From positions 655,001 through 719,000 of the forward strand of contig NZ_SBJL01000001.1 of NCBI RefSeq assembly GCF_004634425.1: a DNA stretch of 64,000 nucleotides, written 5' to 3'. This DNA comes from Vitreimonas flagellata. GTDB taxonomy: Bacteria; Pseudomonadota; Alphaproteobacteria; Caulobacterales; Aquidulcibacteraceae. Made by a program: the position numbers and the translations under genes. Below, one piece after another: positions 29,223 through 39,050 of this stretch; the stretch's first letter is position 1, and each line of letters begins with the position of its first letter. The notes beneath the pieces are model-generated. The model was not told where the DNA came from. It saw only the letters and a program-made list of their open reading frames with translations, and made no database searches.

Positions 29223-29983
29223 GTATCGTAACCAGGCAATGCGCGGTCCAGTTTCCGCAGCAGGCCGGGCCAAGCGAGCCCTGACACCATGCCCAGGCCT
29301 TTGCTCTGACCGCGGGTTTCTTCCTGCGCCGCATCCGGCGCGATCAGAACATTGTCGCGCCCCGCGCTCAGCGCGTTTACCTGCTGTGCGCATGCCCGCT
29401 CCAGGAAGAAGATGCCAATGAAAGCATCCGCCGCGTTCACGCCAACGGAGAGCGTGCCGTGATTGCGCAGCAGCATGAGTTTCTTGTCGCCGATGTCGGC
29501 CACCAAACGCTCGCGTTCATCAAGGTTGAGCGCGACGCCCTCGTAGCCGTGGTACGCAAGGTTCGGCAGCACCAGGAGCGAATTCTGTGTGAGCGGCAGA
29601 AGGCCATCCTTCTGCGCCGAGACACCAACGCCCGCATCCGTGTGCAGATGGATCACGCACAACGCATCTTCGCGCGCGGCATGGATCGCCGAGTGGATCG
29701 TGAAGCCGGCCGGATTGATGTAGTACGGCGTCGGCGCGACGATATTGCCGTCGAGATCGACCTTCACCAACGATGACGCGGTGATCTCTTCAAAGAACAT
29801 CCCGTATGGATTGATCAGGAAGTGGTGCTCGGGCCCCGGCACGCGCATCGAGATATGCGTAAAAATCATATCGTCCCAGCCGTGCAGCGCGACGAGCCGA
29901 TAGAGCGCGGCCAGATCGACCCGCGCCTGCCATTCTTCAGCGCTCACCCTGCCCTTAAGTGACGTACCAGCGTCGTCGGCCAT
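29219..29983 (-). CDS. Class II aldolase/adducin family protein
   Basis: The 254-residue product has the zinc-dependent class II aldolase/adducin fold: residues ALHGWDDMIFTHISMRVP near the N terminus, the metal-binding pair in CVIHLHTDAGVGVS and the later His of MLLRNHGTLSVG. Family members act on sugar phosphates or related aldols; substrate is not identifiable here. It begins MADDAGTSLKGRV. Short terminal overlap with the downstream pseudogene (4 nt) suggests they were once co-translated. Confidence 0.85.
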   Translation of the reverse strand: MADDAGTSLKGRVSAEEWQARVDLAALYRLVALHGWDDMIFTHISMRVPGPEHHFLINPYGMFFEEITASSLVKVDLDGNIVAPTPYYINPAGFTIHSAIHAAREDALCVIHLHTDAGVGVSAQKDGLLPLTQNSLLVLPNLAYHGYEGVALNLDERERLVADIGDKKLMLLRNHGTLSVGVNAADAFIGIFFLERACAQQVNALSAGRDNVLIAPDAAQEETRGQSKGLGMVSGLAWPGLLRKLDRALPGYDT

Positions 29984-30108
29984 GTGTTCCTCCTAATTCC
30001 CCGCTAGCCTAGACCCAGCTTTTCGCACGCTCAACCTGCACGATCGTCTTCGGCTAACCATATTGCGCCAGAGACGAACGCCGCCGTGCTGAGTAGGATC
30101 AAGTCGGA

Positions 30109-30864
30109 ATGAAGCTCGCTTTCACCGCCAGCGCCCGTCCAGAAGCGCAAGAGGCCCTCCGCCGGCTCCGCCACACCTATGGCGAGAGCGGCGAAGCCGA
30201 GGCCGATGTCATCGTGGCGCTGGGCGGCGACGGCCACATGTTGGACGCGCTGCGCAAGCGTCTCAAAGACAAGAAACCCGTGTACGGCATGAACCGCGGC
30301 ACGGTCGGCTTCCTCATGAACGAATATGCTGAGGACGGTCTGGTCGAGCGGCTGGAGAAAGCCTCACCGATCCGCATCCGGCCGCTGATCGCGCGCAGCG
30401 AAACGACGGACGGGCAAGTCGTCGAACGCGCTTTCAACGAAGTCTCGCTGCTGCGCCAATCGGCGCAATCGGCGTGGCTCAAAATCATCGTCGATGGCGC
30501 CGTGCGCATGCCCGAGCTCTCCTGCGACGGCATCATGGTGGCCACGCCTGCAGGCTCGACCGCCTACAATTACTCCGCCCACGGCCCGATCCTGCCGATC
30601 AATGCGCGCCTGCTGGCGCTGACCCCGATCAGCGCCTTCCGTCCTCGCCGCTGGCGCGGCGCGCTTCTGCCCCACTCGGCGCAGGTTCGGATCGAAGTGA
30701 TCGATCCCGAGCGCCGTCCGGTCAGCTGCTCGGCCGACAATCTGGAAACCCGCAATGTCAGCGCCGTCGACATCCGCGAGGATTCCAGCACCTCGCTGAC
30801 GCTTTTGTTCGACCAGGGCCATGCGCTGGACGAACGTATCCTGCGCGAACAATTCAACGTCTGA
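30109..30864 (+). CDS. nadK: NAD kinase
   Basis: NadK phosphorylates NAD to NADP using ATP or polyphosphate. The 251-residue product has the GGDG motif in DVIVALGGDGHMLDAL, the NRGTVGFLMN strand, FNEVSLLRQS and the GIMVATPAGSTAYNYSAHGPI block that closes the active site. Its length is typical of the shorter alphaproteobacterial NadK. It starts MKLAFTASARPEAQ. The downstream HPt gene follows after 61 nt. Confidence 0.94.
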   Translation: MKLAFTASARPEAQEALRRLRHTYGESGEAEADVIVALGGDGHMLDALRKRLKDKKPVYGMNRGTVGFLMNEYAEDGLVERLEKASPIRIRPLIARSETTDGQVVERAFNEVSLLRQSAQSAWLKIIVDGAVRMPELSCDGIMVATPAGSTAYNYSAHGPILPINARLLALTPISAFRPRRWRGALLPHSAQVRIEVIDPERRPVSCSADNLETRNVSAVDIREDSSTSLTLLFDQGHALDERILREQFNV

Positions 30865-30925
30865 CGGCCGTCTCGGCAGCGTCGTCAACGCTCTGTTCAC
30901 CACCGCGCATGAAGCTCTCCGCGCT

Positions 30926-31417
30926 ATGAGCAAACCGGCCGAGTTCATCGATCCGCGCACCAAGGGCCTCCGCGGCCTGACGCTTCGCCAGCCCGTGTTC
31001 AGCCCCGAAGCGGTTGAGCGCGCCGACAGCGCGCTGAAAGAGCTGAGCGGTTCGATGCAAGAATGGCTCGACGCCGATATCGAGCGCCTGAGCGCCGCGC
31101 GCCAAGAAGCCGAGGCGGCGAAATGGAGCTTTGCGGCGCTCGCGAAACTCGCCGGCGTCGCACACGAGCTCAAAGGCATGGGTACGACCTACGGCTATCC
31201 GTTGGTCACCCAGATCGGCGCCTCAATGTGCCGTCTGATCGAAACCGAAAGCGGCAAAGCGCTCGCACAACATGACCCAACGTTGGTGATCGCGCACGTG
31301 GATGCGTTGAAGGCCGCCGTCCGCGACCAGGTGAAGGACGACCAGCACCCCGTCGGCCGCGCGCTTCTACGCGCGCTGGAAGCGCAAGTCGAACGCCTGG
31401 GCGTGGCGCCGCGCTAA
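30926..31417 (+). CDS. HPt-domain phosphotransfer protein
   Basis: The 163-residue product is helical and has the histidine phosphotransfer motif AHELKGMGTTYGYPLV, with the phospho-accepting His at about residue 80 (HxxKG). A helix pair with RLIETES follows. Such single-domain HPt proteins shuttle phosphate between response regulators. The ATG at 30926 (MSKPAEFIDP) was preferred to an earlier in-frame ATG inside nadK. The partner histidine kinase and regulator are not in this window. Confidence 0.78.
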   Translation: MSKPAEFIDPRTKGLRGLTLRQPVFSPEAVERADSALKELSGSMQEWLDADIERLSAARQEAEAAKWSFAALAKLAGVAHELKGMGTTYGYPLVTQIGASMCRLIETESGKALAQHDPTLVIAHVDALKAAVRDQVKDDQHPVGRALLRALEAQVERLGVAPR

Positions 31418-31423
31418 ACGCGC

Positions 31424-31726
31424 TTACACTTGCGTCAGCGCGTCCTTGCCGACGACGGTGATCCATTCGCGCACGCGCCAAGCCGTGACCACGCCCTGGG
31501 TGACGTAGGGATCGGTCTTCGCGAACTCTTCGGCGACGGCCGACGTTTCTGATTTGAACAGCAATAGTCCAAACGGCGGCTCATCGCTCGGCACTGCGCC
31601 GCCGAGTTGCAGCTCATCGCGCGCCGCCGACGCGCGCGCCTTTTCCAAATGCACCGCCCGATGCGCGGCGCGCTTTTCCAGATAGTCCGGCGCGTAGGTG
31701 TAGATGAGCAGGAAGTGTTTCATCAC
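31424..31726 (-). CDS. YciI-like protein
   Basis: A 100-residue YCII-related protein: [29 protein letters not shown] carries the His/Asp pair expected in the ferredoxin-like fold, and [22 protein letters not shown] is the family core. The function of YciI proteins is poorly known. It overlaps the nuoF stop by 4 nt (ATGA) and is the last gene of the minus-strand nuo group here. Confidence 0.85.
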   Translation of the reverse strand: MMKHFLLIYTYAPDYLEKRAAHRAVHLEKARASAARDELQLGGAVPSDEPPFGLLLFKSETSAVAEEFAKTDPYVTQGVVTAWRVREWITVVGKDALTQV

Positions 31727-33036
31727 TCCGCCGCCACCGGCGTGCGCACTTGATGGATACCCTTGGCGGCGCGATAGCGATCGATGCGCTGTTCGATTTC
31801 ACTGCGGAAGCATCGGATGAGGCCTTGGATCGGCCATGCGGCGGCGTCGCCCAAAGCACAGATCGTGTGGCCCTCGACCTGGCCGGCCACGTCGAGCAGC
31901 AGATCGATCTCACTGTGATCGGCTTCGCCCTTGGCCATGCGCTCCAGCACGCGCCACATCCAGCCGGTGCCTTCACGGCACGGCGTGCACTGGCCGCAGC
32001 TTTCGTGCTTGTAGAAATAAGCGATGCGCGCGATCGCACGGATCATGTCGGTCGATTGATCCATCACGATCACAGCCGCAGTGCCGAGGCCCGAACGATG
32101 CGGCGCGGCTGAGAGCGAGTCGAAATCCATCAGCATGGTCTCGCACTCTTCTGCCTTCAGCATCCGCACCGACGAGCCGCCAGGGATCACCGCTTTCAGA
32201 TTACCCCAGCCGCCGCGCACGCCGCCGGCATGCTCCTCAAGCAGCGTCTTCAGCGGAATGCTCATCGCCTCTTCGATGTTGAGCGGCTTGTTCACGTGGC
32301 CTGAGACGCAGAAGACTTTGGTGCCAGTGTTGTTGGCGCGGCCGATGCTGGCGAACCACTTGGCGCCGCGGCGGATGATCGTCGGCGCCACCGCGATCGA
32401 TTCCACATTGTTCACCGTGGTCGGACAGCCATAGAGGCCGACATTGGCCGGGAATGGCGGCTTCAGGCGTGGCTGGCCCTTCTTGCCTTCAAGGCTTTCG
32501 AGCAACGCAGTCTCTTCGCCGCAAATGTACGCGCCTGCGCCGTGGTGCATGTAGATGTCGAAATCCCAGCCATGCACGTTGTTCTTGCCCACGAGCTTGG
32601 CCTCGTAGGCTTCCTTGATCGCGCGCTCCATCGCTTCGCGTTCAGCGACGTACTCGCCGCGCACATAGATGTAGCAAGCGTGCGCCTGCATAGCGAACGA
32701 GGCGACCAAGCACCCTTCGATCAGCAGATGCGGATCGTGGCGCATAATATCGCGGTCTTTGCACGTGCCCGGCTCGGACTCGTCGGCGTTCACAACCAGA
32801 TAATGCGGACGATCCTTCACTTCCTTCGGCATGAAGGACCACTTCAACCCCGTCGGGAAACCTGCGCCGCCGCGGCCGCGCAGACCAGAATCCTTCACTT
32901 GCTGAATGATCCAGTCACGCCCGGCGTCGAGCATGTCTTTGGTGCCATTCCAGGCGCCACGCTTCTTCGCGCTCTCCAGGTCCGCGCCGTGCGTCCCGTA
33001 GAGATTGAGGAAAATGCGATCCTTATCCGCGAGCAT
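31723..33036 (-). CDS. nuoF: NADH-quinone oxidoreductase subunit F
   Basis: NuoF binds NADH, FMN and the N3 [4Fe-4S] cluster in the peripheral arm of complex I. The 437-residue product contains the NADH-binding [16 protein letters not shown] motif, [20 protein letters not shown] and the cluster-ligand segment [15 protein letters not shown], with the fourth Cys further on in the [11 protein letters not shown] segment. Length is normal. It follows two small membrane-protein genes after nuoE. Confidence 0.97.
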   Translation of the reverse strand: MLADKDRIFLNLYGTHGADLESAKKRGAWNGTKDMLDAGRDWIIQQVKDSGLRGRGGAGFPTGLKWSFMPKEVKDRPHYLVVNADESEPGTCKDRDIMRHDPHLLIEGCLVASFAMQAHACYIYVRGEYVAEREAMERAIKEAYEAKLVGKNNVHGWDFDIYMHHGAGAYICGEETALLESLEGKKGQPRLKPPFPANVGLYGCPTTVNNVESIAVAPTIIRRGAKWFASIGRANNTGTKVFCVSGHVNKPLNIEEAMSIPLKTLLEEHAGGVRGGWGNLKAVIPGGSSVRMLKAEECETMLMDFDSLSAAPHRSGLGTAAVIVMDQSTDMIRAIARIAYFYKHESCGQCTPCREGTGWMWRVLERMAKGEADHSEIDLLLDVAGQVEGHTICALGDAAAWPIQGLIRCFRSEIEQRIDRYRAAKGIHQVRTPVAAE

Positions 33037-33039
33037 ATC

Positions 33040-33315
33040 TCAGTCCTGCGTGTCAGCGCCGCGCATACGGCGGCGGTGATAAAGTGTGCGCTGAATCATG
33101 GCGTAGAGCAGGATAAGCCACCCCGCCCCGAGCACGACCCAACCCAAATTCAAAAGCCATGGCGCCGGCGCTTCAGCCGACTTCGCCGTGATCAGCAAGC
33201 CAGCGCCGGCGATCACAACGATAAATCCGATCATGCGCGGCCCGCGCGCAATCGCACGCAGCTCAGCGCGATAGGCGTCGCGCGCTTCGGGCGTTTCAAG
33301 ATCGGGCTCGCTCAT
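33040..33315 (-). CDS. Small membrane protein within the nuo operon
   Basis: A 91-residue product starting MSEPDLETPEARDAYRAEL, with two hydrophobic segments (RMIGFIVVIAGAGLLITA and WLLNLGWVVLGAGWLILLYAMI) and an Arg-rich C terminus. No family recognised. It overlaps the preceding small gene by 4 nt and is 3 nt from nuoF, so it is translated with the complex I genes. Confidence 0.75.
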   Translation of the reverse strand: MSEPDLETPEARDAYRAELRAIARGPRMIGFIVVIAGAGLLITAKSAEAPAPWLLNLGWVVLGAGWLILLYAMIQRTLYHRRRMRGADTQD

Positions 33316-33578
33316 CGCCCGCCTCGCGGCGCAAGCGACATGAAAAGCCGCAGCGCAAACCACGCCGCACCAATGGCGGGGCCGGCGACGTAGCTGCTGG
33401 CCAACGGGCGTTGCTCAACCAGCGCCATGTACGCGGCCAAACCGATCAGCCCCAACGTCAGCACGCCATAGACGGCGACCGCAGCGCCCTTCTGCGGCGC
33501 GCGCGAAAATGCGTTCGGATCGAACGGCAACCGGCCTTTGGTGCGCGGCAACGGCGGAGGCGGTTGGCTTTCGCTCAC
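33312..33578 (-). CDS. Small membrane protein within the nuo operon
   Basis: An 88-residue product with a Pro-rich cytoplasmic N terminus (MSESQPPPPLPRTKGRLPFDPNAF) and two hydrophobic helices (AVAVYGVLTLGLIGLAAYMALV and YVAGPAIGAAWFALRLFM). Overlaps nuoE by 4 nt. Function is not known; it may be a complex I accessory or simply lodged in the operon. Confidence 0.72.
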   Translation of the reverse strand: MSESQPPPPLPRTKGRLPFDPNAFSRAPQKGAAVAVYGVLTLGLIGLAAYMALVEQRPLASSYVAGPAIGAAWFALRLFMSLAPRGGR

Positions 33579-34228
33579 ACCTTCTCCGGCAAGTTCGGCA
33601 GCGTGATCTTTTGACCAAGCGAGCCGTCATACATCGCGGGATCCGTCAGCGCGCTCGTGCCGCCAGCGGGCGCGGACGCATCGCGGCCGATCGCTGAGCC
33701 CGGCGTAATCTTCTCGCCGCGCGCGAGCTTGTCGAACAGCGCCTCCAGCGCGTCGGGCGTCAGGTCTTCGTGATAATAATCGTCGATCGCGATCACCGGC
33801 GCATTCACGCAAGCGCCGACACACTCGACCTCTTCCCAAGAGAACAAGCCGTCTGCGCTGACGCTGTGCTTTGGGCCGATGCGGCGCTTGCAGACGTCCT
33901 TCAAATCCTCCGCGCCGCGCAGCGCGCATGGCGTCGTGCCGCAGAGCTGGAAGTGATGCTTGCCGACCGGCGAAAGGTGGAACATCGTGTAGAAGGTCGC
34001 GACTTCCAGCACGCGGATCAGCGGCATTTCCAGCAATTGCGAAATCGCCTGGATCGCCGGCTCGCTCACCCATCCCTCTTGCTTCTGCACCAGCCACAGG
34101 ATCGGGATCACAGCCGATTGCTTCCGCTCGGGCGGATACTTGGCGATCCACCAACGCGCCTGCTCCATCGTCGCGTCAGAGAAGGCGAAGCTGGCGGGTT
34201 GTTCGGCTGCGAGACGACGGACGCTCAT
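33575..34228 (-). CDS. nuoE: NADH-quinone oxidoreductase subunit E
   Basis: NuoE carries the N1a [2Fe-2S] cluster in the thioredoxin-like fold. The 217-residue product has FQLCGTTPCALRGAED and VECVGACVNAPVIAIDD, which together supply the four Cys ligands. The helical N-terminal part (WWIAKYPPERKQSAVIPILWLVQKQEGW) is typical. It has an extended C terminus of about 40 residues beyond the family core, as in other alphaproteobacteria. Confidence 0.96.
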   Translation of the reverse strand: MSVRRLAAEQPASFAFSDATMEQARWWIAKYPPERKQSAVIPILWLVQKQEGWVSEPAIQAISQLLEMPLIRVLEVATFYTMFHLSPVGKHHFQLCGTTPCALRGAEDLKDVCKRRIGPKHSVSADGLFSWEEVECVGACVNAPVIAIDDYYHEDLTPDALEALFDKLARGEKITPGSAIGRDASAPAGGTSALTDPAMYDGSLGQKITLPNLPEKV

Positions 34229-34235
34229 GCTCTTC

Positions 34236-34568
34236 TCACTTCACGAAATCGACGCGGGCGATCTGCCCGTTTTTGACAGTGTAAATCGCGATGGCTTCAA
34301 GGCGCGGACCGCTCGGGCCGCGCACCACGTCCTCATGATCGATGACGACGTCACCCAGGCTCATACGATGCACAAGCCGCGCTTTGTTTTCAGGAAACTG
34401 CGCGAACATCGCCGCGTAACGCGCGCGGATTTCGTCGCGGCCGTTCTGCGTGACGGCGCCGTTCAGATCGCAGATCTGGCAATCCGGCGCATAGGTCGCG
34501 AGAAACGCGCCCATGTCTTGGGCGTTGTAGGCTTCAAGCTGGCGTTGGACGACTTCTACCGCACTCAT
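34236..34568 (-). CDS. SnoaL-like (NTF2-fold) protein within the nuo operon
   Basis: A 110-residue product with the SnoaL/NTF2-like pattern (VVQRQLEAYNAQDMGAFLATYAPDCQICDLNG, then GRDEIRARYAAMFAQFPE and VDFV at the end). Such proteins form cone-shaped binding pockets; the substrate is unknown. It overlaps the upstream membrane-protein gene by 4 nt and lies 7 nt before nuoE. Confidence 0.82.
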   Translation of the reverse strand: MSAVEVVQRQLEAYNAQDMGAFLATYAPDCQICDLNGAVTQNGRDEIRARYAAMFAQFPENKARLVHRMSLGDVVIDHEDVVRGPSGPRLEAIAIYTVKNGQIARVDFVK

Positions 34569-34999
34569 GCCGCCGCTCCCCGGCCTTCTATTTTGTCGAG
34601 CTTCGCGAGCGCCTTCTCAGCGTCGTCGCGCGCCTTCAGCAGCGAGGCGCGGCGATAGGCGCGCAGATACGTTTTCAGCACCGGCGCTTTCAGCAAGGCG
34701 CCGCGGCGGATCGCGATCAACATCAGCAGAGCCGGCAGAAACGAAAGCGTCGACAATCCCGGCGCGGCGCGTGGATCAATCACGTCCATATATTGCATGC
34801 GCAGCGGAACGACGACGAAGCCGATCATTAGGCCAATCGTAAGTCCCTGGATCGCAGCGCCGATGCGCACGCGTGCGGGATGGTGCTCCACATGCTCCGG
34901 CTTAAACGCAATAAACGCGTGCAGCACGAACGCGAGCGCGATCACGAGGGCGACAATGCCCTCGATCCACAGCATCAGCGGTCCATGCTCCGGGTTCAC
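34565..34999 (-). CDS. Membrane protein within the nuo operon
   Basis: The 144-residue product has hydrophobic segments [44 protein letters not shown] and [13 protein letters not shown], then a charged C-terminal coil ([23 protein letters not shown]). I chose the GTG at 34997-34999, which overlaps the nuoD stop (GTGA) and has GGGGAAG 7 nt upstream; an ATG at 34975 is the alternative. No family recognised. Confidence 0.7.
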   Translation of the reverse strand: MNPEHGPLMLWIEGIVALVIALAFVLHAFIAFKPEHVEHHPARVRIGAAIQGLTIGLMIGFVVVPLRMQYMDVIDPRAAPGLSTLSFLPALLMLIAIRRGALLKAPVLKTYLRAYRRASLLKARDDAEKALAKLDKIEGRGAAA

Positions 35000-36201
35000 C
35001 GATCGACTTCCCCGAACACGATGTCGAGCGAGCCCAGCACAGCCGAGACGTCCGCCAACATGTGGCCCTTGCATAGATAATCCATCGCCGAGAGGTGCGG
35101 GAAACCCGGCGCGCGGATTTTCAGGCGGTAAGGCTTATTGGTGCCGTCGCTCACGAGATAAACACCGAACTCGCCCTTCGGCGCCTCGACGGCGGCGTAA
35201 GCCTCGCCAGCGGGCACGTGGAAGCCTTCGGTGTAGAGCTTGAAGTGATGGATCAACGCTTCCATCGATTGCTTCATCTCCGCCCGACGCGGCGGCGCGA
35301 ACTTGGATTTTTCCGGCAGCACCGGCCCCGAAGTTTTACGCAGCAACTTCACGCATTGCTGAATGATCTTCGTCGACTCGTACATTTCCTCGACGCGGCA
35401 GAGGTAGCGATCGTAGCAATCGCCGTTCTTGCCGAGCGGAATTCTGAAATCGAGCTCGTTGTAGATTTCGTAGGGCTGCGAGCGACGCAAATCCCAGGCC
35501 ATGCCCGAGCCGCGCACCATCACGCCCGAGAAGCCCCACTTCAGCGCGTCTTCCTGGCTGACGACGCCGATATCGACGTTACGCTGCTTGAAGATGCGGT
35601 TGTTGGTGAGCAGCGTTTCGATGTCGCGCACTTTTTGCGGGAATTGCTCTGCCCAAGCCTCGATGTCGTCGACCAATTGCGGCGACAAATCTTGGTGCAC
35701 GCCGCCTGGGCGCACATAATTGGCGTGCATGCGCGAGCCAGAGGCGCGCTCATAGAACACCATCAGTTTTTCGCGCTCTTCGAAGCCCCAGAGCGGCGGC
35801 GTCAGTGCGCCGACGTCCATCGCCTGCGTCGTGACGTTCAGCAGATGGTTCAGCACGCGGCCAATTTCGGAATAGAGCACACGGATGATCGAGGCGCGGC
35901 GCGGCACTTCGATGCCCGCGAGCCGCTCGATCGCCATACAGAACGCATGCTCTTGGTTCATCGGCGCGACGTAATCGAGACGATCGAAATACGGGATCGC
36001 TTGCAGATAGGTTTTGTATTCGATCAGCTTCTCGGTGCCGCGATGGAGCAGACCGATATGCGGATCGACGCGCTCGACCACTTCGCCGTCTAGCTCGAGC
36101 ACAAGGCGCAACACGCCGTGCGCAGCCGGGTGCTGCGGCCCGAAATTGATCGTGAAGGTGCGCTTCTCTTCGTTCGGCGCGTTGGAGAGATCGTCAGCCA
36201 T
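34996..36201 (-). CDS. nuoD: NADH-quinone oxidoreductase subunit D
   Basis: NuoD forms the quinone-binding surface with NuoB and resembles the large subunit of NiFe hydrogenases. The 401-residue product starts [33 protein letters not shown]; the quinone-site motif GPQHPAAHG is intact, as is [30 protein letters not shown]. It overlaps nuoC by 8 nt. Separate nuoC and nuoD genes are the usual alphaproteobacterial state. Confidence 0.97.
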   Translation of the reverse strand: MADDLSNAPNEEKRTFTINFGPQHPAAHGVLRLVLELDGEVVERVDPHIGLLHRGTEKLIEYKTYLQAIPYFDRLDYVAPMNQEHAFCMAIERLAGIEVPRRASIIRVLYSEIGRVLNHLLNVTTQAMDVGALTPPLWGFEEREKLMVFYERASGSRMHANYVRPGGVHQDLSPQLVDDIEAWAEQFPQKVRDIETLLTNNRIFKQRNVDIGVVSQEDALKWGFSGVMVRGSGMAWDLRRSQPYEIYNELDFRIPLGKNGDCYDRYLCRVEEMYESTKIIQQCVKLLRKTSGPVLPEKSKFAPPRRAEMKQSMEALIHHFKLYTEGFHVPAGEAYAAVEAPKGEFGVYLVSDGTNKPYRLKIRAPGFPHLSAMDYLCKGHMLADVSAVLGSLDIVFGEVDR

Positions 36202-36790
36202 TGGCCTTCTCATCACCCGGCAGGGTCATGCCTTCCCACGGAGAGAGGAAGTCGAAATTGCGGAATGCTTGCGTGAGCTTCACCGGCTCATAGACCACGC
36301 GTTGCTGTTCGGCGTCGTAGCGAACCTCGACGTGACCGGAGAGCGGGAAATCCTTGCGCAACGGCCAGCCTTGGAAGCCGTAATCGGTGAGCAAACGACG
36401 CAGATCCGGGTGATTCGAAAACAGAATGCCGTACATGTCGAACGCTTCGCGCTCGAACCAGTCCGCGCACGGGAAGATGCTGGCCACGCTCGGCACGGCG
36501 GCTTCTTCGTCCGTCTCGATCTTGATGCGGATGCGCTGGTTCAAGTGCATCGACAGCAGATGATAGACGACGTCGAAGCGCTTGCCGCGCTCCGGGTAAT
36601 CCACGCCGCAAATGTCGATCAACGTCGTGAAACGGCAGCGCGGATCATCGCGCAGGAACATCATCACCGGGTGGATTTGCTCGGCCTTGGCCGTCAGCGT
36701 GAGTTCACCGGCAGCAATAGTTTCGCCGGTGATCGCGCTCGTCATGGACGCTGCGATGTGCGCGCCGAGATCGTCCAGGGATTGGCTCAT
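36194..36790 (-). CDS. nuoC: NADH-quinone oxidoreductase subunit C
   Basis: A 198-residue subunit of the connecting fragment. It contains [24 protein letters not shown] and the signature [42 protein letters not shown]. Length is normal. It overlaps nuoB by 4 nt and nuoD by 8 nt. Confidence 0.97.
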   Translation of the reverse strand: MSQSLDDLGAHIAASMTSAITGETIAAGELTLTAKAEQIHPVMMFLRDDPRCRFTTLIDICGVDYPERGKRFDVVYHLLSMHLNQRIRIKIETDEEAAVPSVASIFPCADWFEREAFDMYGILFSNHPDLRRLLTDYGFQGWPLRKDFPLSGHVEVRYDAEQQRVVYEPVKLTQAFRNFDFLSPWEGMTLPGDEKANG

Positions 36791-37350
36791 CGCACGATAT
36801 TCCCTTCGCGGCGGATTTTACGCTGCAGCTGAAGGATGCCGTACACGAGCGCTTCCGCCGTTGGTGGGCAGCCAGGAATGTAGATGTCGACCGGCACGAC
36901 GCGATCGCAGCCGCGCACCACGGCGTAGCTATAGTGATAATAGCCGCCGCCATTCGCGCATGATCCCATCGAGATCACGTAACGCGGGTTCGGCATCTGG
37001 TCGTAAACCTTGCGCAGAGCCGGCGCCATTTTGTTCGTGAGCGTACCGGCCACGATCATGACGTCGGACTGACGCGGAGAAGCGCGGGGCGCAAAGCCAA
37101 AACGCTCGACGTCGTAACGCGGCATCGACGCCTGCATCATCTCGACCGCGCAGCAGGCGAGGCCGAACGTCATCCACATCAGCGAGCCCGTGCGCGCCCA
37201 AGTGACGAGATCGTCGGCCGCAGCAACGAGAAAGCCCTTATCGGCAAGCTGGTTCGAAAGCCCCGTGTAGAACGGATCGTCTTCCTTGACCGGGAAGCCG
37301 CCTTCGACACCGGCGCGCGCAGCCGCGCCTGCTGGCGTAATCACTCCCAT
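36787..37350 (-). CDS. nuoB: NADH-quinone oxidoreductase subunit B
   Basis: NuoB holds cluster N2, the last Fe-S centre before quinone. The 187-residue product starts [18 protein letters not shown]; conserved features are [19 protein letters not shown] (the tandem Cys pair), [38 protein letters not shown]. The ATG overlaps the nuoA stop by 10 nt; earlier in-frame starts lie inside nuoA. Confidence 0.97.
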   Translation of the reverse strand: MGVITPAGAAARAGVEGGFPVKEDDPFYTGLSNQLADKGFLVAAADDLVTWARTGSLMWMTFGLACCAVEMMQASMPRYDVERFGFAPRASPRQSDVMIVAGTLTNKMAPALRKVYDQMPNPRYVISMGSCANGGGYYHYSYAVVRGCDRVVPVDIYIPGCPPTAEALVYGILQLQRKIRREGNIVR

Positions 37351-37718
37351 TCGAGCGCGCCCTTCTTCCATTCGTAGATAAAGCCAACGGTCAACACGCC
37401 GAGGAACGCCATCATCGACCAGAATGCGAACTGACCGAGCGCTGGGTCCATGCCACCGAGCGTGATCGCCCACGGAAACAGGAACGCGACCTCAAGGTCG
37501 AAAATGATAAAGAGGATCGACACGAGATAGAAGCGCACGTCAAACTTCATGCGTGCGTCGTCGAACGCGTTGAAGCCGCACTCGTAGGCCGACACTTTTT
37601 CTTTGTCCGGGCTCTTCGGCGCGACCACCCACGCCGCGATGAGGAAGCCCGCGCCCATCACCAGAGCGATGGCGAAGAAGATCAGGATCGGCAGATAATC
37701 TAGAAGTTCGAGGCCCAT
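37341..37718 (-). CDS. nuoA: NADH-quinone oxidoreductase subunit A
   Basis: A small membrane subunit at the junction of the two complex I arms. The 125-residue product starts [24 protein letters not shown], with GGGGGAC before the ATG as ribosome binding site, and has the family block [44 protein letters not shown] with the conserved Cys. It is the first gene of the nuo operon here; upstream (37719-37855) no gene is seen and the promoter should lie there. Confidence 0.96.
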   Translation of the reverse strand: MGLELLDYLPILIFFAIALVMGAGFLIAAWVVAPKSPDKEKVSAYECGFNAFDDARMKFDVRFYLVSILFIIFDLEVAFLFPWAITLGGMDPALGQFAFWSMMAFLGVLTVGFIYEWKKGALEWE

Positions 37719-37855
37719 GTCCCCCACCTATGCCGCGTCGGGCCGCCTCGCCAGAGCATTGGCGCCGCAGCCGCGAAATCGCGCGGAAGCTAGGGGCGCC
37801 CGTTCGTTATGTCCATGCGCGATCTGACAGCAAAATTGGGCAGCAATTACCGCCC

Positions 37856-38827
37856 TTAAACCAGCGCCTGCGGCTTGTTGCGCAGCCATTGCGACAGCAC
37901 CCATTTACGCCCGCGCGTCGGCGGCAAGCCGGCATGCAAACTACGCCGCTCCGGTTCGCCGCGCGCGTCCACATTTGCGAATAAGACGCAATCGCCTGGG
38001 CGTCCCTTTACCTTGAGGCCCAATTCCGGAAACGCGGTCTCGCCGCCATCGAAATCGTCGCTGAGATAGGTCACGCAGGTCAGCACGCGCTGCCCGAAAA
38101 GCGCGACTTCCTCGTCGAAATGTCCCGAGAGTGGGTCGAAGAAGTCGAAATGTGGCTCGAATTGTTGCCCCGGTAGGTAGCTGATCACATTCGGCGGCTC
38201 GTGCAGCGCCACCGGCACGCCCGTCACCATTTCTGCGCGCGCCTGGCAAAGCGCCACCACCACATCGCGTTCGAGGATTGGAAAGGCGGCGACCTTTGCG
38301 GTGCGCATCGGATGTTCATGCGTCTCACCGGTCATCGCGTCGTTGATCATGCCGCGGGCCAGCCGCCCCTGCGCGCGCCGTTTGAGCCAATTGGCGCAGC
38401 GCGTCGTCAAGAAGCCCTCCACCAGCAGCACGCGCGGCTCGTCCGAGACCACTTTCACGCGTGGCGGCGCAAACAAGAAGCGAATCTCGATCTCGTTGCG
38501 AAGCCGATGCCAAATGTTTCGGCCCGATGGATCGCGCGGGACGGCGCGGCGCCGCGGCGCCAAGACCGCCATCTGAAATTGTGCGGGCGCGTCCCCCAGC
38601 TGGGCGGCCAACGCCAACCAGTCGAGTGCGTCCGGCCAGTGCGGGGCGCCGCCCACGCCGACAGCGGTCAGCATTGCAAGTCGCGCAGCAGCAGCGCCAG
38701 CGCCTTTCTCGGCGGCGTCCTTGTAAAGCGCCGCGGCCAATTGCGGATCGGGGTCGCAATCAGTAGCGCCAACGAGAACGTTGTCGGCCTCGCGTACGCG
38801 CGCCTCCAGGCCCAGTGCCCGCACCAT
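37856..38827 (-). CDS. Prolyl 4-hydroxylase-like 2OG-Fe(II) dioxygenase with helical repeats
   Basis: The 323-residue product has an N-terminal Ala-rich helical part with Sel1-like character (ALYKDAAEKGAGAAAARLAM, DALDWLALAAQLGDAPAQ) and a C-terminal P4H domain with iron ligands H226 and D228 (EPHFDFFDP), distal H298 (RRSLHAGLPPTRG) and 2OG-binding K308. Acts on peptidyl proline by family. In another frame just upstream (38836-38886) the peptide VALMREAEPLFELGASG would continue naturally into this protein if one G were added to the GGGG near 38850, so the true start may have been lost to an indel. Confidence 0.82.
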   Translation of the reverse strand: MVRALGLEARVREADNVLVGATDCDPDPQLAAALYKDAAEKGAGAAAARLAMLTAVGVGGAPHWPDALDWLALAAQLGDAPAQFQMAVLAPRRRAVPRDPSGRNIWHRLRNEIEIRFLFAPPRVKVVSDEPRVLLVEGFLTTRCANWLKRRAQGRLARGMINDAMTGETHEHPMRTAKVAAFPILERDVVVALCQARAEMVTGVPVALHEPPNVISYLPGQQFEPHFDFFDPLSGHFDEEVALFGQRVLTCVTYLSDDFDGGETAFPELGLKVKGRPGDCVLFANVDARGEPERRSLHAGLPPTRGRKWVLSQWLRNKPQALV

Positions 38828-39050
38828 CTGAAATGCCCCGATGCGCCGAGCTCAAACAAAGGCTCGGCCTCCCGCATCAGGGCCACTCACGCAGTGACAA
38901 AGCTAATGTGAAACGATAATTACGCTTTCGCGTACGATGGCTGACCGGCCTTTTCGACAAGCGCCATTCGTCGTCGTGCGCGAGCGGTAAGTTGATGCAG
39001 GCACACGCGCCGAGCGTGTTGACCAAAGTTGGGATTGATCTAATCCGCAA

